From: Planctomycetota bacterium
GTDB taxonomy: Bacteria > Planctomycetota > PUPC01 > DSUN01
Length of the DNA: 64,000 nucleotides
Assembly (NCBI GenBank): GCA_035384565.1
Contig: DAOOIT010000022.1
Span: 20,942-84,941 of the forward strand
Reading direction: 5' to 3'
A program made the translations under genes and the position numbers. The notes under the pieces were generated by a model. The model worked only from the letters and a program-made list of their open reading frames with translations, was not told the origin of the DNA and searched no databases. Below are positions 42,313 through 50,151 of this stretch, piece after piece (within the stretch, counting starts at the first letter, position 1; each line of letters begins with the position of its first letter).

Positions 42313-44133
42313 ATGAAGAGCGCTGATCCTCAGGTGAACTCGCCCAGTGGCCGAGAGTGGGTGGCGGCCGGCTTGGTCCTGGCGGCGTTCTGCGGCCTGG
42401 TGCTCTGGGGGCTGGCGTGGGGAATCCCAAGCACCGAGCGGGCCAGGCTGGACGGTTCGGTGCAGCGCGCCAGGGAACTGTCGCCAGAACTGCTCCAGAA
42501 GAGCTGGCAGATATGGGGCTCGCGCGGCCGGCGCTCGCCCGTGGCCGAGATGTACCCGCGACACCTCTTCAACCCCCTGCGCTCGTACCACCCTGACGAG
42601 TACCAGGTCTTCAAGACCCTGAGCAACATGCGGCCAGGACGCCTGGACTTCGACCCGAAGAACTACATCTATCCTGCCTTGCATACCTATCTGGTGGGCG
42701 CGGCCGAGGGCATCTGCCACCTGCTGGGCGCAGTGCGGATCGAGCGCAACGTGGGCTTCTACTTCGACCATCCGGACGAGTTGGGCCGCATGTACCTGGT
42801 GGGGCGCGCACTCACACTGCTGGCGGCTGCCGGCGCCCTCGCGGTCTCGTGGCGCCTGGGGGCCTCTATGGCGCCCGGGGTCGGGTTGATTGCGATGGGA
42901 CTGCTCGCGGCGATGCCAGCGTTCGCCGTCCACTCGCATCACCTGACGCGGGACACTCTCACGGCGCTGGCAGCGCTTGCGTTCTTCGGCTGTTGTCGCA
43001 GGGTCGCCCGGACCGGGGCCGCGCGATGGTTCGACTTCGCCGGGGTCGCGGCGGGCCTGTGCGTGGGCTGCCAGTATTTCGCTGCTCCGCTCTGGGTCAT
43101 GGTGCCGTTGGCGGGCGTCTTGTGGTACCGGCGTGAAGGCGATTCGAAGCGTGCGCTCGCAGGCGGGGTGGCGGCGTCGCTCGTGGTGATGGCGGCGGTC
43201 TTCGCACTCACGAATCCATACCATTTGCTTCGGGCCGACCAGTTTCTGGCGGACTTCAGCTCGGAGACAGTTCATGTTGCGCACGGAGGCCCCGTGGACC
43301 GCGCGCTGTCTCTGTCATGGGCCATGCACCTGCCTGAGATGCTTCCGTCCCTGGTCACATGGCCCGTGGTTGTGGTGATTGCCGTTGGCGTGGTTTGGGC
43401 TTTGGTGCGCAGGCAGGCCGACGACTGGCTCCTGCTCGCGTGGGTGCTGGTGTGGGCGGGCGTGGTGGGTTTCGACGGACGTGCCTACTCGCGCTACTAC
43501 GTGGGCCTTCTGCCCGCGCTTGCGCTCATCGGAGCCAGGGGCCTGGTTGCGACATGGGGCTTTCTCCAGCGCCTCGTGCCGATCGCGTGGGCGCGCATGG
43601 CCTGCGCCGCGGCGGTTCTGGCAGTGGTCTTCGGCTGGGCGGGGGCAATGACCTTCGCGTGGTGCGAGCTCTATGCGACGGAGAATGTCAGAACCGTCGC
43701 GGGGGAGTGGATTGCCCGGCACCTGCCTCGCGGCGCGCGGATCGGCGTAACCGAGTGGCCGTGGCAGTACGAGATGCCGCCGTTGGATCCCGCGAAGTAC
43801 CGCCTCGTGGCCATGGAGGATTCGCCCCGCCAGTTGCCACACGACCTCCAGCGGCTGTGGCACGAGAAGCCCGACTACTTCGTGACCAGCAACCTCCAGT
43901 TCGGCAGGATGCCGGGCAAGGGCAAGCCCCGGAACGAGGCGGAGCGATTCTGGCAGTTTCTCCTCGGCGGCGATGCGTATCGGGCGGCGAAGGAGTTCTC
44001 CGTGCCGCACCGGTTCCTGGGAGCCGACCTGATGTCGTTGCCCGAGGACCTGCGCTACGTGAACCCGATCATCTGCGTGCTCGAGCGGCGCGTGCGCGAG
44101 GCGCGCGGGCCGCGCCTGAGACCGACCCTATGA
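42313..44133 (+). CDS. GT-C fold glycosyltransferase, PMT/GT39-like
   Basis: A 606-aa polytopic membrane protein with about 10-12 hydrophobic spans. After the first span, the extracytoplasmic loop contains SYHPDEYQVF (D95-E96), the acidic pair expected in GT-C enzymes that use polyprenyl-phosphate sugars. NYIYPALHTYLVGA and many later spans (LTLLAAAGALAVSWRLG, VVVIAVGVVWALV) support the fold. A soluble C-terminal part ends near LRPTL. It likely transfers a sugar from a lipid-phosphate donor to an envelope acceptor. Its stop overlaps the next start (ATGA), linking it to the SAM hydroxide adenosyltransferase gene. The acceptor is unknown. Confidence 0.82.
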   Translation: MKSADPQVNSPSGREWVAAGLVLAAFCGLVLWGLAWGIPSTERARLDGSVQRARELSPELLQKSWQIWGSRGRRSPVAEMYPRHLFNPLRSYHPDEYQVFKTLSNMRPGRLDFDPKNYIYPALHTYLVGAAEGICHLLGAVRIERNVGFYFDHPDELGRMYLVGRALTLLAAAGALAVSWRLGASMAPGVGLIAMGLLAAMPAFAVHSHHLTRDTLTALAALAFFGCCRRVARTGAARWFDFAGVAAGLCVGCQYFAAPLWVMVPLAGVLWYRREGDSKRALAGGVAASLVVMAAVFALTNPYHLLRADQFLADFSSETVHVAHGGPVDRALSLSWAMHLPEMLPSLVTWPVVVVIAVGVVWALVRRQADDWLLLAWVLVWAGVVGFDGRAYSRYYVGLLPALALIGARGLVATWGFLQRLVPIAWARMACAAAVLAVVFGWAGAMTFAWCELYATENVRTVAGEWIARHLPRGARIGVTEWPWQYEMPPLDPAKYRLVAMEDSPRQLPHDLQRLWHEKPDYFVTSNLQFGRMPGKGKPRNEAERFWQFLLGGDAYRAAKEFSVPHRFLGADLMSLPEDLRYVNPIICVLERRVREARGPRLRPTL

Positions 44134-44924
44134 GCCGACGTTGCATCACGTTTCTGACGGATTTCGGCACGGCCGACGCCTACGTGGGCGCGATGAAGGG
44201 TGCCGCTCTGTGTGTGAACCCCGACGCGTGCCTGGTGGACATCTCGCACGAGGTGCCGCCGCAGGATATCGCGTGGGGGGCGCACCTGCTGGCGTGGGCC
44301 TGGCGCTGGTTCCCGTCGGGCACCGTCCACGTAGCCGTCGTGGACCCCGGCGTCGGCAGCGGGCGCCGCATCCTGGGCGCGGAGACTGCCGGGCAGGTGT
44401 TCCTCGCGCCCGACAACGGCTTGCTGAGCCCCGTGCTCGCGCAGGCGCCGCCTCGGCGGCTGGTGAGCGTGACCAATGCCTCGTACTTCCGCAACCCCGT
44501 GAGTGCGACGTTCCACGGTCGGGACGTTTTCGCCCCGGTGGCGGCCCATGTCACGCTTGGGGTAGACCTTGCGGAGCTTGGCCCTCCTGTGGCCGACCCC
44601 GTGCGCCTGGAGGCTGGAGGCCCGCGACGCGCGGGCGCCGGCGTGATCGAAGGCCAAGTCATACACGTGGACCGATTCGGGAACCTGATCACGAACATCA
44701 CCGAGAGCGATCTCGACAGCCTGGGCGTCCCTCGGGGAACCCTGCGCGTCGGGACCGCTGGGAGGATCATCGAGGGCGTCAGCGTCTCCTATACGGATGC
44801 TTCTCGCGGCGCGCTGCTTGCACTGGTGGGCAGCGCGGGGCTGTTGGAGCTGGCGGCCAACTGCGGGTCCGCACGGCAAGTGGTGGGGGCAGGAGTAGGG
44901 GAGAAGGTGAGAGTGAGCCGATGA
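44130..44924 (+). CDS. SAM hydroxide adenosyltransferase (DUF62 family)
   Basis: A 264-aa cytoplasmic enzyme related to fluorinases, which members of this family use to split S-adenosylmethionine with water into adenosine and methionine. Conserved motifs are ITFLTDFGTADAYVGAMKG, HVAVVDPGVGSGRR, FLAPDNGLLSPVL, ATFHGRDVFAPVAAH and DRFGNLITNI. These include the Asp, Arg and His residues of the hydroxide site. The length is normal. The start overlaps the upstream stop (ATGA), and the stop overlaps the mnmG start (ATGA), so it is translated in a chain of four genes. Why it sits with tRNA-modification genes is not clear. Confidence 0.92.
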   Translation: MSRRCITFLTDFGTADAYVGAMKGAALCVNPDACLVDISHEVPPQDIAWGAHLLAWAWRWFPSGTVHVAVVDPGVGSGRRILGAETAGQVFLAPDNGLLSPVLAQAPPRRLVSVTNASYFRNPVSATFHGRDVFAPVAAHVTLGVDLAELGPPVADPVRLEAGGPRRAGAGVIEGQVIHVDRFGNLITNITESDLDSLGVPRGTLRVGTAGRIIEGVSVSYTDASRGALLALVGSAGLLELAANCGSARQVVGAGVGEKVRVSR

Positions 44925-46768
44925 CGGGTTCGATCGGTGGAGGGGAAGTGTTCGACGTGATCGTCGTGGGGGCGGGCCACGCGGGCTGCGAGGCCGCGCA
45001 CATCGCCGCGCGCCTCGGCGCCCGCACACTGCTGCTCACGATGAACCTGGACACCATCGCCAAGATGTCCTGCAACCCCGCCATCGGAGGCCTGGCGAAG
45101 GGGCAGTTGGTGCGCGAGATTGATGCGCTCGGCGGCCTGATGGGCCGCGTGACCGATCAATCGGGCATCCAATTCAAGATGCTCAACCTCGGCCGCGGCC
45201 CAGCCGTGCATTCGCCGCGGGCCCAGGCCGACCGCTGGCTCTACTCGCGCACGATGAAGCTCGCGCTCGAGAACCTGCCGAACCTGTGGCTGCGCCAGGC
45301 CAGCGTGTGCGGCCTGCTGGTCGAGGGCGGCCGCTGCGTGGGCGTGCGCGACAGAATGGGGGTCGCCTACCGCGCCCGCGCCACCGTGCTCACCACGGGC
45401 ACGTTCCTCAACGGCATGGTGCACCTGGGCGATATCGAGGTGCCAGCCGGCCGCGCCGGCGAGCCGCCGGCGGTCGGGGTGTCGGACGACCTGCGCGCCC
45501 TGGGCTTCGAGGTGGAGCGCCTCACGACGAACACACCGCCCCGCCTGCACGGCGGCACGATTGACTACGCGGTGCTCCAGCCGCAGTACGGCGACCGGCC
45601 GCCGCGGCCCTTCTCGTTCTCGACCCGCGAGTTCCAGCGGCCCGATATTCCGTGCCACGTGGCCCACACGAACGAGCGGACGCACGAGATCGTGCGGGCC
45701 AGCGCCCATCTGTCGGCCGAAATGTCGGGCAGGGCCGCGGGCGCTGTGCCGCGCTACTGCCCGTCCATCGAGGCCAAAGTCGTCCGCTTCCCCGAGAAGA
45801 CCTCGCACCAGCTCTTCCTGGAGCCCGAGGGCGAGCACACGCGCGAGGTGTATGCCAACGGCCTCTTCAACACGCTGCCGCCCGAGGCCCAGGTGGCCAT
45901 GGTGCGGAGCATCCGCGGCCTCGAGCGGGCCGAGATCGTGCGCTTCGGCTACGGCATCGCCTACGACTTCGTGCCGCCCTACCAGCTCACGCCATCGCTG
46001 GAGACCCAGCGCCTGCCCGGCCTGTTCCTGGGCGGACAGATCAACGGGACATCGGGCTACGAGGAGGCGGCGGCCCAGGGCCTGATGGCCGGGCTCAACG
46101 CCGCCCTGGCCGCCCGGGGCGACGGGCCGCTCGTGCTCGGGCGCCACGAGGCCTATGTCGGCGTGCTCATTGACGACCTGGTGACCCTGTCTCCCCGCGA
46201 GCCGTATCGCATGTTCACCTCGCGCGCCGAGTACCGCCTGCTGCTTCGCCAGGACAACGCGGACCGCCGACTGATGCCGCATGCCCGGCGCCTCGGGCTG
46301 TGCGACGACGCGCTCTGGGGCGAGTTGCAGGCCAAGGAGCGCGCCATTGCCGAGGCACGCGCTTTCCTGGCCGCCCGATTCCACGACGGCCACTCGCTCG
46401 TCCAGTGGCTCCGGCGGCCTGGGATGACGCTAGCCGGAATCGAACGGTTCGCGCCCGAGGTGGCGGGGTTGGGCCTGACGGACGCCGCGCGCGAGCAGGT
46501 GGAGATCGAGGTGAAGTACGAGGGCTATATCGAGCGGCAGAAGATGGAGATCGAGCGACTGCGGAGCATGGAGTCCCGCATGATCCCCGACGCATTCGCC
46601 TACGAGACGCTCCACGAGTTGAGCGCCGAGGCTCGCGACAAGCTGACGCGGCTGCGGCCGGCCACGCTGGGCCAGGCGGCGCGCATCGCCGGCGTGTCGC
46701 CCGCCGACGTCGCGCTGCTGATGGTGCACGTCGAGCGGGCCTGCCGAGCGGAGGGCGGGGCGCGATGA
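44921..46768 (+). CDS. mnmG: tRNA uridine-34 5-carboxymethylaminomethyl modification enzyme MnmG
   Basis: A 615-aa FAD protein that, with MnmE, builds the cmnm5 (or nm5) group on U34 of several tRNAs. The FAD-binding motif is VIVVGAGHAGCEAAHIAARLG (residues about 12-32). The family stretches SCNPAIGGLAKGQLVREIDALGG, GRGPAVHSPRAQADR, TTGTFLNGMVHLG and GYEEAAAQGLMAGLNAA are all present, and the C-terminal helical domain (EVKYEGYIERQKMEIERLRSME) is complete. The length matches the family. Its ATG overlaps the upstream stop, and its TGA overlaps the next start. mnmE is not in the window. Confidence 0.97.
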   Translation: MTGSIGGGEVFDVIVVGAGHAGCEAAHIAARLGARTLLLTMNLDTIAKMSCNPAIGGLAKGQLVREIDALGGLMGRVTDQSGIQFKMLNLGRGPAVHSPRAQADRWLYSRTMKLALENLPNLWLRQASVCGLLVEGGRCVGVRDRMGVAYRARATVLTTGTFLNGMVHLGDIEVPAGRAGEPPAVGVSDDLRALGFEVERLTTNTPPRLHGGTIDYAVLQPQYGDRPPRPFSFSTREFQRPDIPCHVAHTNERTHEIVRASAHLSAEMSGRAAGAVPRYCPSIEAKVVRFPEKTSHQLFLEPEGEHTREVYANGLFNTLPPEAQVAMVRSIRGLERAEIVRFGYGIAYDFVPPYQLTPSLETQRLPGLFLGGQINGTSGYEEAAAQGLMAGLNAALAARGDGPLVLGRHEAYVGVLIDDLVTLSPREPYRMFTSRAEYRLLLRQDNADRRLMPHARRLGLCDDALWGELQAKERAIAEARAFLAARFHDGHSLVQWLRRPGMTLAGIERFAPEVAGLGLTDAAREQVEIEVKYEGYIERQKMEIERLRSMESRMIPDAFAYETLHELSAEARDKLTRLRPATLGQAARIAGVSPADVALLMVHVERACRAEGGAR

Positions 46769-47235
46769 AGAAGCTGTTGCTGGCCGCCGGCGTTCTGGCA
46801 GCGTTGGGTGCGGCCGCCTGGCTGATGATGCAGTGGCTCACGACCGACGAACAGCGGGTGAGGCGGGCGGTGGGCCGCCTCGTGGGGCGGCTCGAGGCGC
46901 GCGACCCCGCAGGCTTCTGCCAGCTCCTCACCGAGGATTACCAGGACGCCAACGGCTACGACCGCCTCTCGATGCGTGTGCTGCTCACGAGGGGCCTGAT
47001 GCATCTGGCCCGCGTGGACGTTCAGGTGGACGCGCTGGAGGTGGCGGTGGCGGGGGATGAGGCGACCGCCGAGTTCACCGCCTACGCCGTGGCCGAGGCT
47101 CGCGAGCCTGGCCAGCAGCCGCCCTGGCGGCACCAGACGCTTGTGCGCCTCCGCCTGCGCCGCGTGGAAGGCGAGTGGCGCGTGCGCCACGCGGAGTACG
47201 CCCTGCCGGAGATCGTGCGCCGAGGAGGCCTCTGA
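46765..47235 (+). CDS. Membrane-anchored NTF2/SnoaL-like protein
   Basis: A 156-aa protein with one N-terminal hydrophobic segment (LLLAAGVLAALGAAAWLMMQWL) that is either an uncleaved anchor or a signal peptide. The rest looks like a small cone-shaped NTF2-like domain (VGRLVGRLEARDPAGFCQLLTEDYQDANGYDR, then a long beta stretch with TLVRLRLRRVEGEWRVRHAEY). It overlaps mnmG by ATGA and queC by TGATG. NTF2-like folds bind small ligands or act as assembly partners. The role is unknown. Confidence 0.7.
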   Translation: MKKLLLAAGVLAALGAAAWLMMQWLTTDEQRVRRAVGRLVGRLEARDPAGFCQLLTEDYQDANGYDRLSMRVLLTRGLMHLARVDVQVDALEVAVAGDEATAEFTAYAVAEAREPGQQPPWRHQTLVRLRLRRVEGEWRVRHAEYALPEIVRRGGL

Positions 47236-47936
47236 TGGAGAAGGCGGCCGTGCCCGAGCGTCCCGGCGCCGTGGTGCTGGCGAGCGGGGGAATGGATAGC
47301 TGCGTGCTCGTGGCCCTGGCGCGCCAGGAACACGAGGTGGCCATGCTCCACGCCAACTACGGCCAGCGCACCGTGGCGCGCGAGAAGCGGGCGTTCGATG
47401 CCATCGCCGATTTCTACGGCGTGCCCGCCGGGCGGCGCCTCACCGTGGATCTGGCGTACCTGGCTGCCATAGGCGGTTCGTGCCTGACCGACCCGGCCAT
47501 TGCCGTGCCCAAGGGGCAGCTCGACCGCGAGGGGATCCCCGTCTCCTACGTGCCCTTCCGGAACGCCAACCTGCTCGCGGTGGCCACCGCCTGGGGCGAG
47601 GTGCTGAGCGCCACGCGCATCTTCTTCGGGGCCATGGAGGAGGACAGTTCGGGCTACCCCGATTGCCGCGGTGTGTTCATCGAGGCGTTCAACCGCGTGA
47701 TCGCAGCGGGCACGCGCCCCGAGACGCGGCTCGAGGTGGTCGCGCCGCTGCTCCATCTGTCGAAGGCCGACGTGGTGCGGTTGGGCACTCGCTTGGGTGC
47801 GCCCTTCGGCCTCACCTGGTCGTGCTATGAACGCGATGACGTGGCGTGCGGCCGGTGCGATAGCTGCCTGCTGCGGCTGCGCGGCTTCCGCGAGGCGGGG
47901 GTTCCCGATCCTATTGCCTATGCCAATGTGCTATAA
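47235..47936 (+). CDS. queC: 7-cyano-7-deazaguanine synthase QueC
   Basis: A 233-aa ATP-dependent enzyme that converts 7-carboxy-7-deazaguanine to preQ0 in queuosine synthesis. The ATP-pyrophosphatase loop is SGGMDS (17-22), and the zinc site is C197, C205, C208, C211 (CYERDDVACGRCDSC). YVPFRNANLLAVATAWGE is a further family motif. The length is normal. The start overlaps the upstream stop (TGATG) and has GAGGAGG upstream. With mnmG it places two wobble-base modification functions in one operon. Other que genes are not in the window. Confidence 0.95.
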   Translation: MEKAAVPERPGAVVLASGGMDSCVLVALARQEHEVAMLHANYGQRTVAREKRAFDAIADFYGVPAGRRLTVDLAYLAAIGGSCLTDPAIAVPKGQLDREGIPVSYVPFRNANLLAVATAWGEVLSATRIFFGAMEEDSSGYPDCRGVFIEAFNRVIAAGTRPETRLEVVAPLLHLSKADVVRLGTRLGAPFGLTWSCYERDDVACGRCDSCLLRLRGFREAGVPDPIAYANVL

Positions 47937-47937
47937 T
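47929..47937 (+). promoter_or_regulatory. Extended -10 promoter overlapping the queC stop
   Basis: TG-C-TATAAT (47929-47937) is a perfect extended -10 element whose TATAAT spans the queC stop codon. No good -35 is seen 16-18 nt upstream. It would give the next gene a leader of about 40 nt. Confidence 0.6.
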
Positions 47938-47984
47938 AGTCGGTGACGGTTTGCGACGCCCCAATCCGGACTAGGAGGCTGGCG

Positions 47985-48761
47985 ATGTCGTGGAGACACC
48001 TGGCGGCGGCACTCCTGTGCCTGGTATGCAGCGGTTGGACCCTGGCGGCAGCGGAACCGGCCAGGCCTGCGGATGTTACCGCCGAGCAGCTCGCCGAGGC
48101 GCTGAAGGGCTTCCGGGGCTTCCTGGTTGGCGACGTGGTCGAGCGCAGGGAGACCGGCGCCACGCTGTTCGTGCGCTCGATCACCCTGGTCGAGGGCAAC
48201 CAGGCGAAGAACCCTGGTATCCTGATGGGCCGCCTGGCCGCCGTGCAGTACGCGACGGAGAAGGATGCCCAGGGGGTCGAGCGGCCCATGAAGGGCCTTG
48301 TGAGGCTGATGCAGCAACTGGAGAGGCTGCCCGCCTTCGCCTTCGGCGGTGGAGGGGGCGGAAACGTGATGATCATGATGGACGAGGGGGGAGGCGCCAT
48401 GGCGGCCGGCGGCGCCGGCGCCGTTGCTGGCGGCGGCAACGTCAAGATGCAGCGGATGATCATGAAGGCCGCCACGATGCGGATGAACGTGAATGGCATG
48501 GACATCCGGTTGGGCGACGATGACGAGGACGCCGAAGCCGAGGCAGCGGATGCTGCGAAGCCGAAAGGCCCCGTGGCCACGCTGAGGGTGAAGGCCGCCG
48601 CCGACGGCACGCTGGTGGCCGACCGAGCCATGCCCGGCATGCAACCATCGGCGACCTGGGGCGGCATGCCCAAGGTGCAGTTTGGCGAGGCCCAGGCCCT
48701 GGAGGCCGTGCCCGCGCCCGACGGGCCGAAGCGGGAGAAAGGCAAGGACGCGCAATTCTGA
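47985..48761 (+). CDS. Secreted Met/Gly-rich protein of unknown function
   Basis: A 258-aa protein with a signal peptide (residues 1-23, ending LAAAEPA). The first part (about 35-115) has mixed secondary structure (GFLVGDVVERRETGATLFVRSITLVEG). The middle is striking: a glycine run, then NVMIMMDEGGGAM, then NVKMQRMIMKAATMRMNVNGM, so it is very rich in Met. An acidic patch (DDDEDAEAEAAD) and a Pro-rich end follow. I do not recognise the family. The Met clusters could bind a soft metal such as copper, but that is a guess from composition. The start is fixed by AGGAGG 6 nt upstream. Confidence 0.65.
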   Translation: MSWRHLAAALLCLVCSGWTLAAAEPARPADVTAEQLAEALKGFRGFLVGDVVERRETGATLFVRSITLVEGNQAKNPGILMGRLAAVQYATEKDAQGVERPMKGLVRLMQQLERLPAFAFGGGGGGNVMIMMDEGGGAMAAGGAGAVAGGGNVKMQRMIMKAATMRMNVNGMDIRLGDDDEDAEAEAADAAKPKGPVATLRVKAAADGTLVADRAMPGMQPSATWGGMPKVQFGEAQALEAVPAPDGPKREKGKDAQF

Positions 48762-48814
48762 GCGAAGTGACGCCTTGCGCAGCATTTGCGTGCCTTCCAG
48801 TGTCTATTGAGTAG

Positions 48815-49366
48815 ATGCCTCGCAAGACAGGAGAGTGCGCCATCGCCAGGAAACGGAAACCGGAGCCCCCCTCGGAGCCTGTCGAGGCCCGGCGCGTGGC
48901 CGTCGGCACGTCGGTGGTCGAGATCGCGCTGGCCCTGCTGGTCGGCTGGCTCGTCTATCGCTCCGGCATTGCGCGGTTCGCGAGTTCCTCGGCCGATCTG
49001 GGGGCGGGAGACGTGCTGATTCTGGCCTCGGCCTTGGGCTGTCTTGCGGTTCTGGTGTACGTGCTGGGCGCAGCCCAGTGGCGCCTTCGGGGCCGCGACC
49101 GGGTGCGCCTGCTCTTGACAGGCTACCTGACGCTGATGATGTCCTTCTTCGGCCTGTGCTGGTTCGATGTGAGCATGCGGAGCGCCGAGCTCCCCGCGAA
49201 GGGGGAAGGCGTGTCGGCCCTGGGGCGGGTCATCGAGCGGACCGCCGCGGCCAGCCTCGCCCTGGGCTCGCTCCTCGTCGGTTTGATCTTCGTGGCGATG
49301 TTCCTGTGGCTCGGGCGGCGCGCCTTGAATCCAGCCGCGCGCGATGCTATTGTAGAAGGGATGTGA
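48815..49366 (+). CDS. Small membrane protein with about four spans
   Basis: A 183-aa protein with a basic N-terminus (ARKRKPEPP) and about four hydrophobic segments (VVEIALALLVGWLVYR, DVLILASALGCLAVLVYVLG, LLLTGYLTLMMSFFGLCWF, LALGSLLVGLIFVAMFLWLG). No family is recognised. The canonical ATG at 48815 has no ribosome binding site. A strong one (ACAGGAGAGTGCGCC) instead points to an in-frame ATC at 48842, which would give 174 aa. See the separate finding. The next gene is a PDZ lipoprotein. Confidence 0.65.
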   Translation: MPRKTGECAIARKRKPEPPSEPVEARRVAVGTSVVEIALALLVGWLVYRSGIARFASSSADLGAGDVLILASALGCLAVLVYVLGAAQWRLRGRDRVRLLLTGYLTLMMSFFGLCWFDVSMRSAELPAKGEGVSALGRVIERTAAASLALGSLLVGLIFVAMFLWLGRRALNPAARDAIVEGM

Positions 49367-49437
49367 CTCTGGCCGTTCCATGGTACAGTGCCAGCCGTGC
49401 GGCGCACGTGCCAGTCCATGCAATGGGGGATCGCTCA

Positions 49438-50091
49438 GTGAGAAGCCGGGTCATTCTGTGGGCTCTTGTGATCGGCGCAGGGGCCATCGTCGTCGGCGGG
49501 TGTTCCGGTGACTCGGGCAGCCTGCGTGGCGAGGTGTCGGCCCTCCAGCAAGAGAACCAGCAGCTCAGGGAGCAGGTGGAGAAGCTGAGCGCCGAGCTGC
49601 GCCCCCTGCGGGCCAAGGTGGACGAACTGGACGTCGGCCAGCGCCGGCTGGAGGGGACTCTGGCCAACGCGCGAAAGGACTTGGAGGCCCGGGTGACCGA
49701 CATGGTGCAGCAGGAGGTCAGCGGCCGCCGCGGCGAGCGGCGGTTCATGCCCGTGGCGCCGCCGCCGGCGCGCTTCGAGGAGAAGCCCTACATGGGCTTC
49801 GACGGGCAAGACATCGAGCCCGACGTGGCCAAGTTGCTGAATCTCAAGACGAAGACCGGCGTGCTGGTCACCGATGTGCGCGAGGGCTCTCCCGCCGCCG
49901 TGGCCGGCGTGGCGAAGAACGACGTGATCGTGGGCATCGGCGACGCCGAGATCAAGAGCTTCCAGAATCTCAAGGAGGCGCTGGAAGGCAAGAAGCCGAA
50001 CGATGTGCTGACGCTCACGGTGCTCCGCGGCGACGAGAAGCTGGCGGTGAAGATCACCCTCGGCGCGCGCCGCGTGCGGGTGGATGAGTAG
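49438..50091 (+). CDS. Lipoprotein with coiled coil and PDZ domain
   Basis: A 217-aa lipoprotein. The signal ends in lipobox VVGGC. A coiled coil (about 30-95, GEVSALQQENQQLREQVEKLSAELRPLRAKVDEL) follows, then a Pro-rich linker, then a PDZ domain (about 125-215, YMGFDGQDIEPDVAKLLNLKTKTGVLVTDVREGSPAAVAGVAKNDVIVGIGD) of the HtrA type without the protease. GTG 49438 is preferred because GGGGGA lies 8 nt upstream; ATG 49423 would add five residues. It probably acts as an envelope adaptor. 60 nt separate it from another PDZ protein. Confidence 0.82.
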   Translation: MRSRVILWALVIGAGAIVVGGCSGDSGSLRGEVSALQQENQQLREQVEKLSAELRPLRAKVDELDVGQRRLEGTLANARKDLEARVTDMVQQEVSGRRGERRFMPVAPPPARFEEKPYMGFDGQDIEPDVAKLLNLKTKTGVLVTDVREGSPAAVAGVAKNDVIVGIGDAEIKSFQNLKEALEGKKPNDVLTLTVLRGDEKLAVKITLGARRVRVDE

Positions 50092-50151
50092 CCCACGAGG
50101 TTGGCTTGGCGGCGGCTGGCCCCTGTTGCCGCCGAAAGGAGAATGCCCGCG

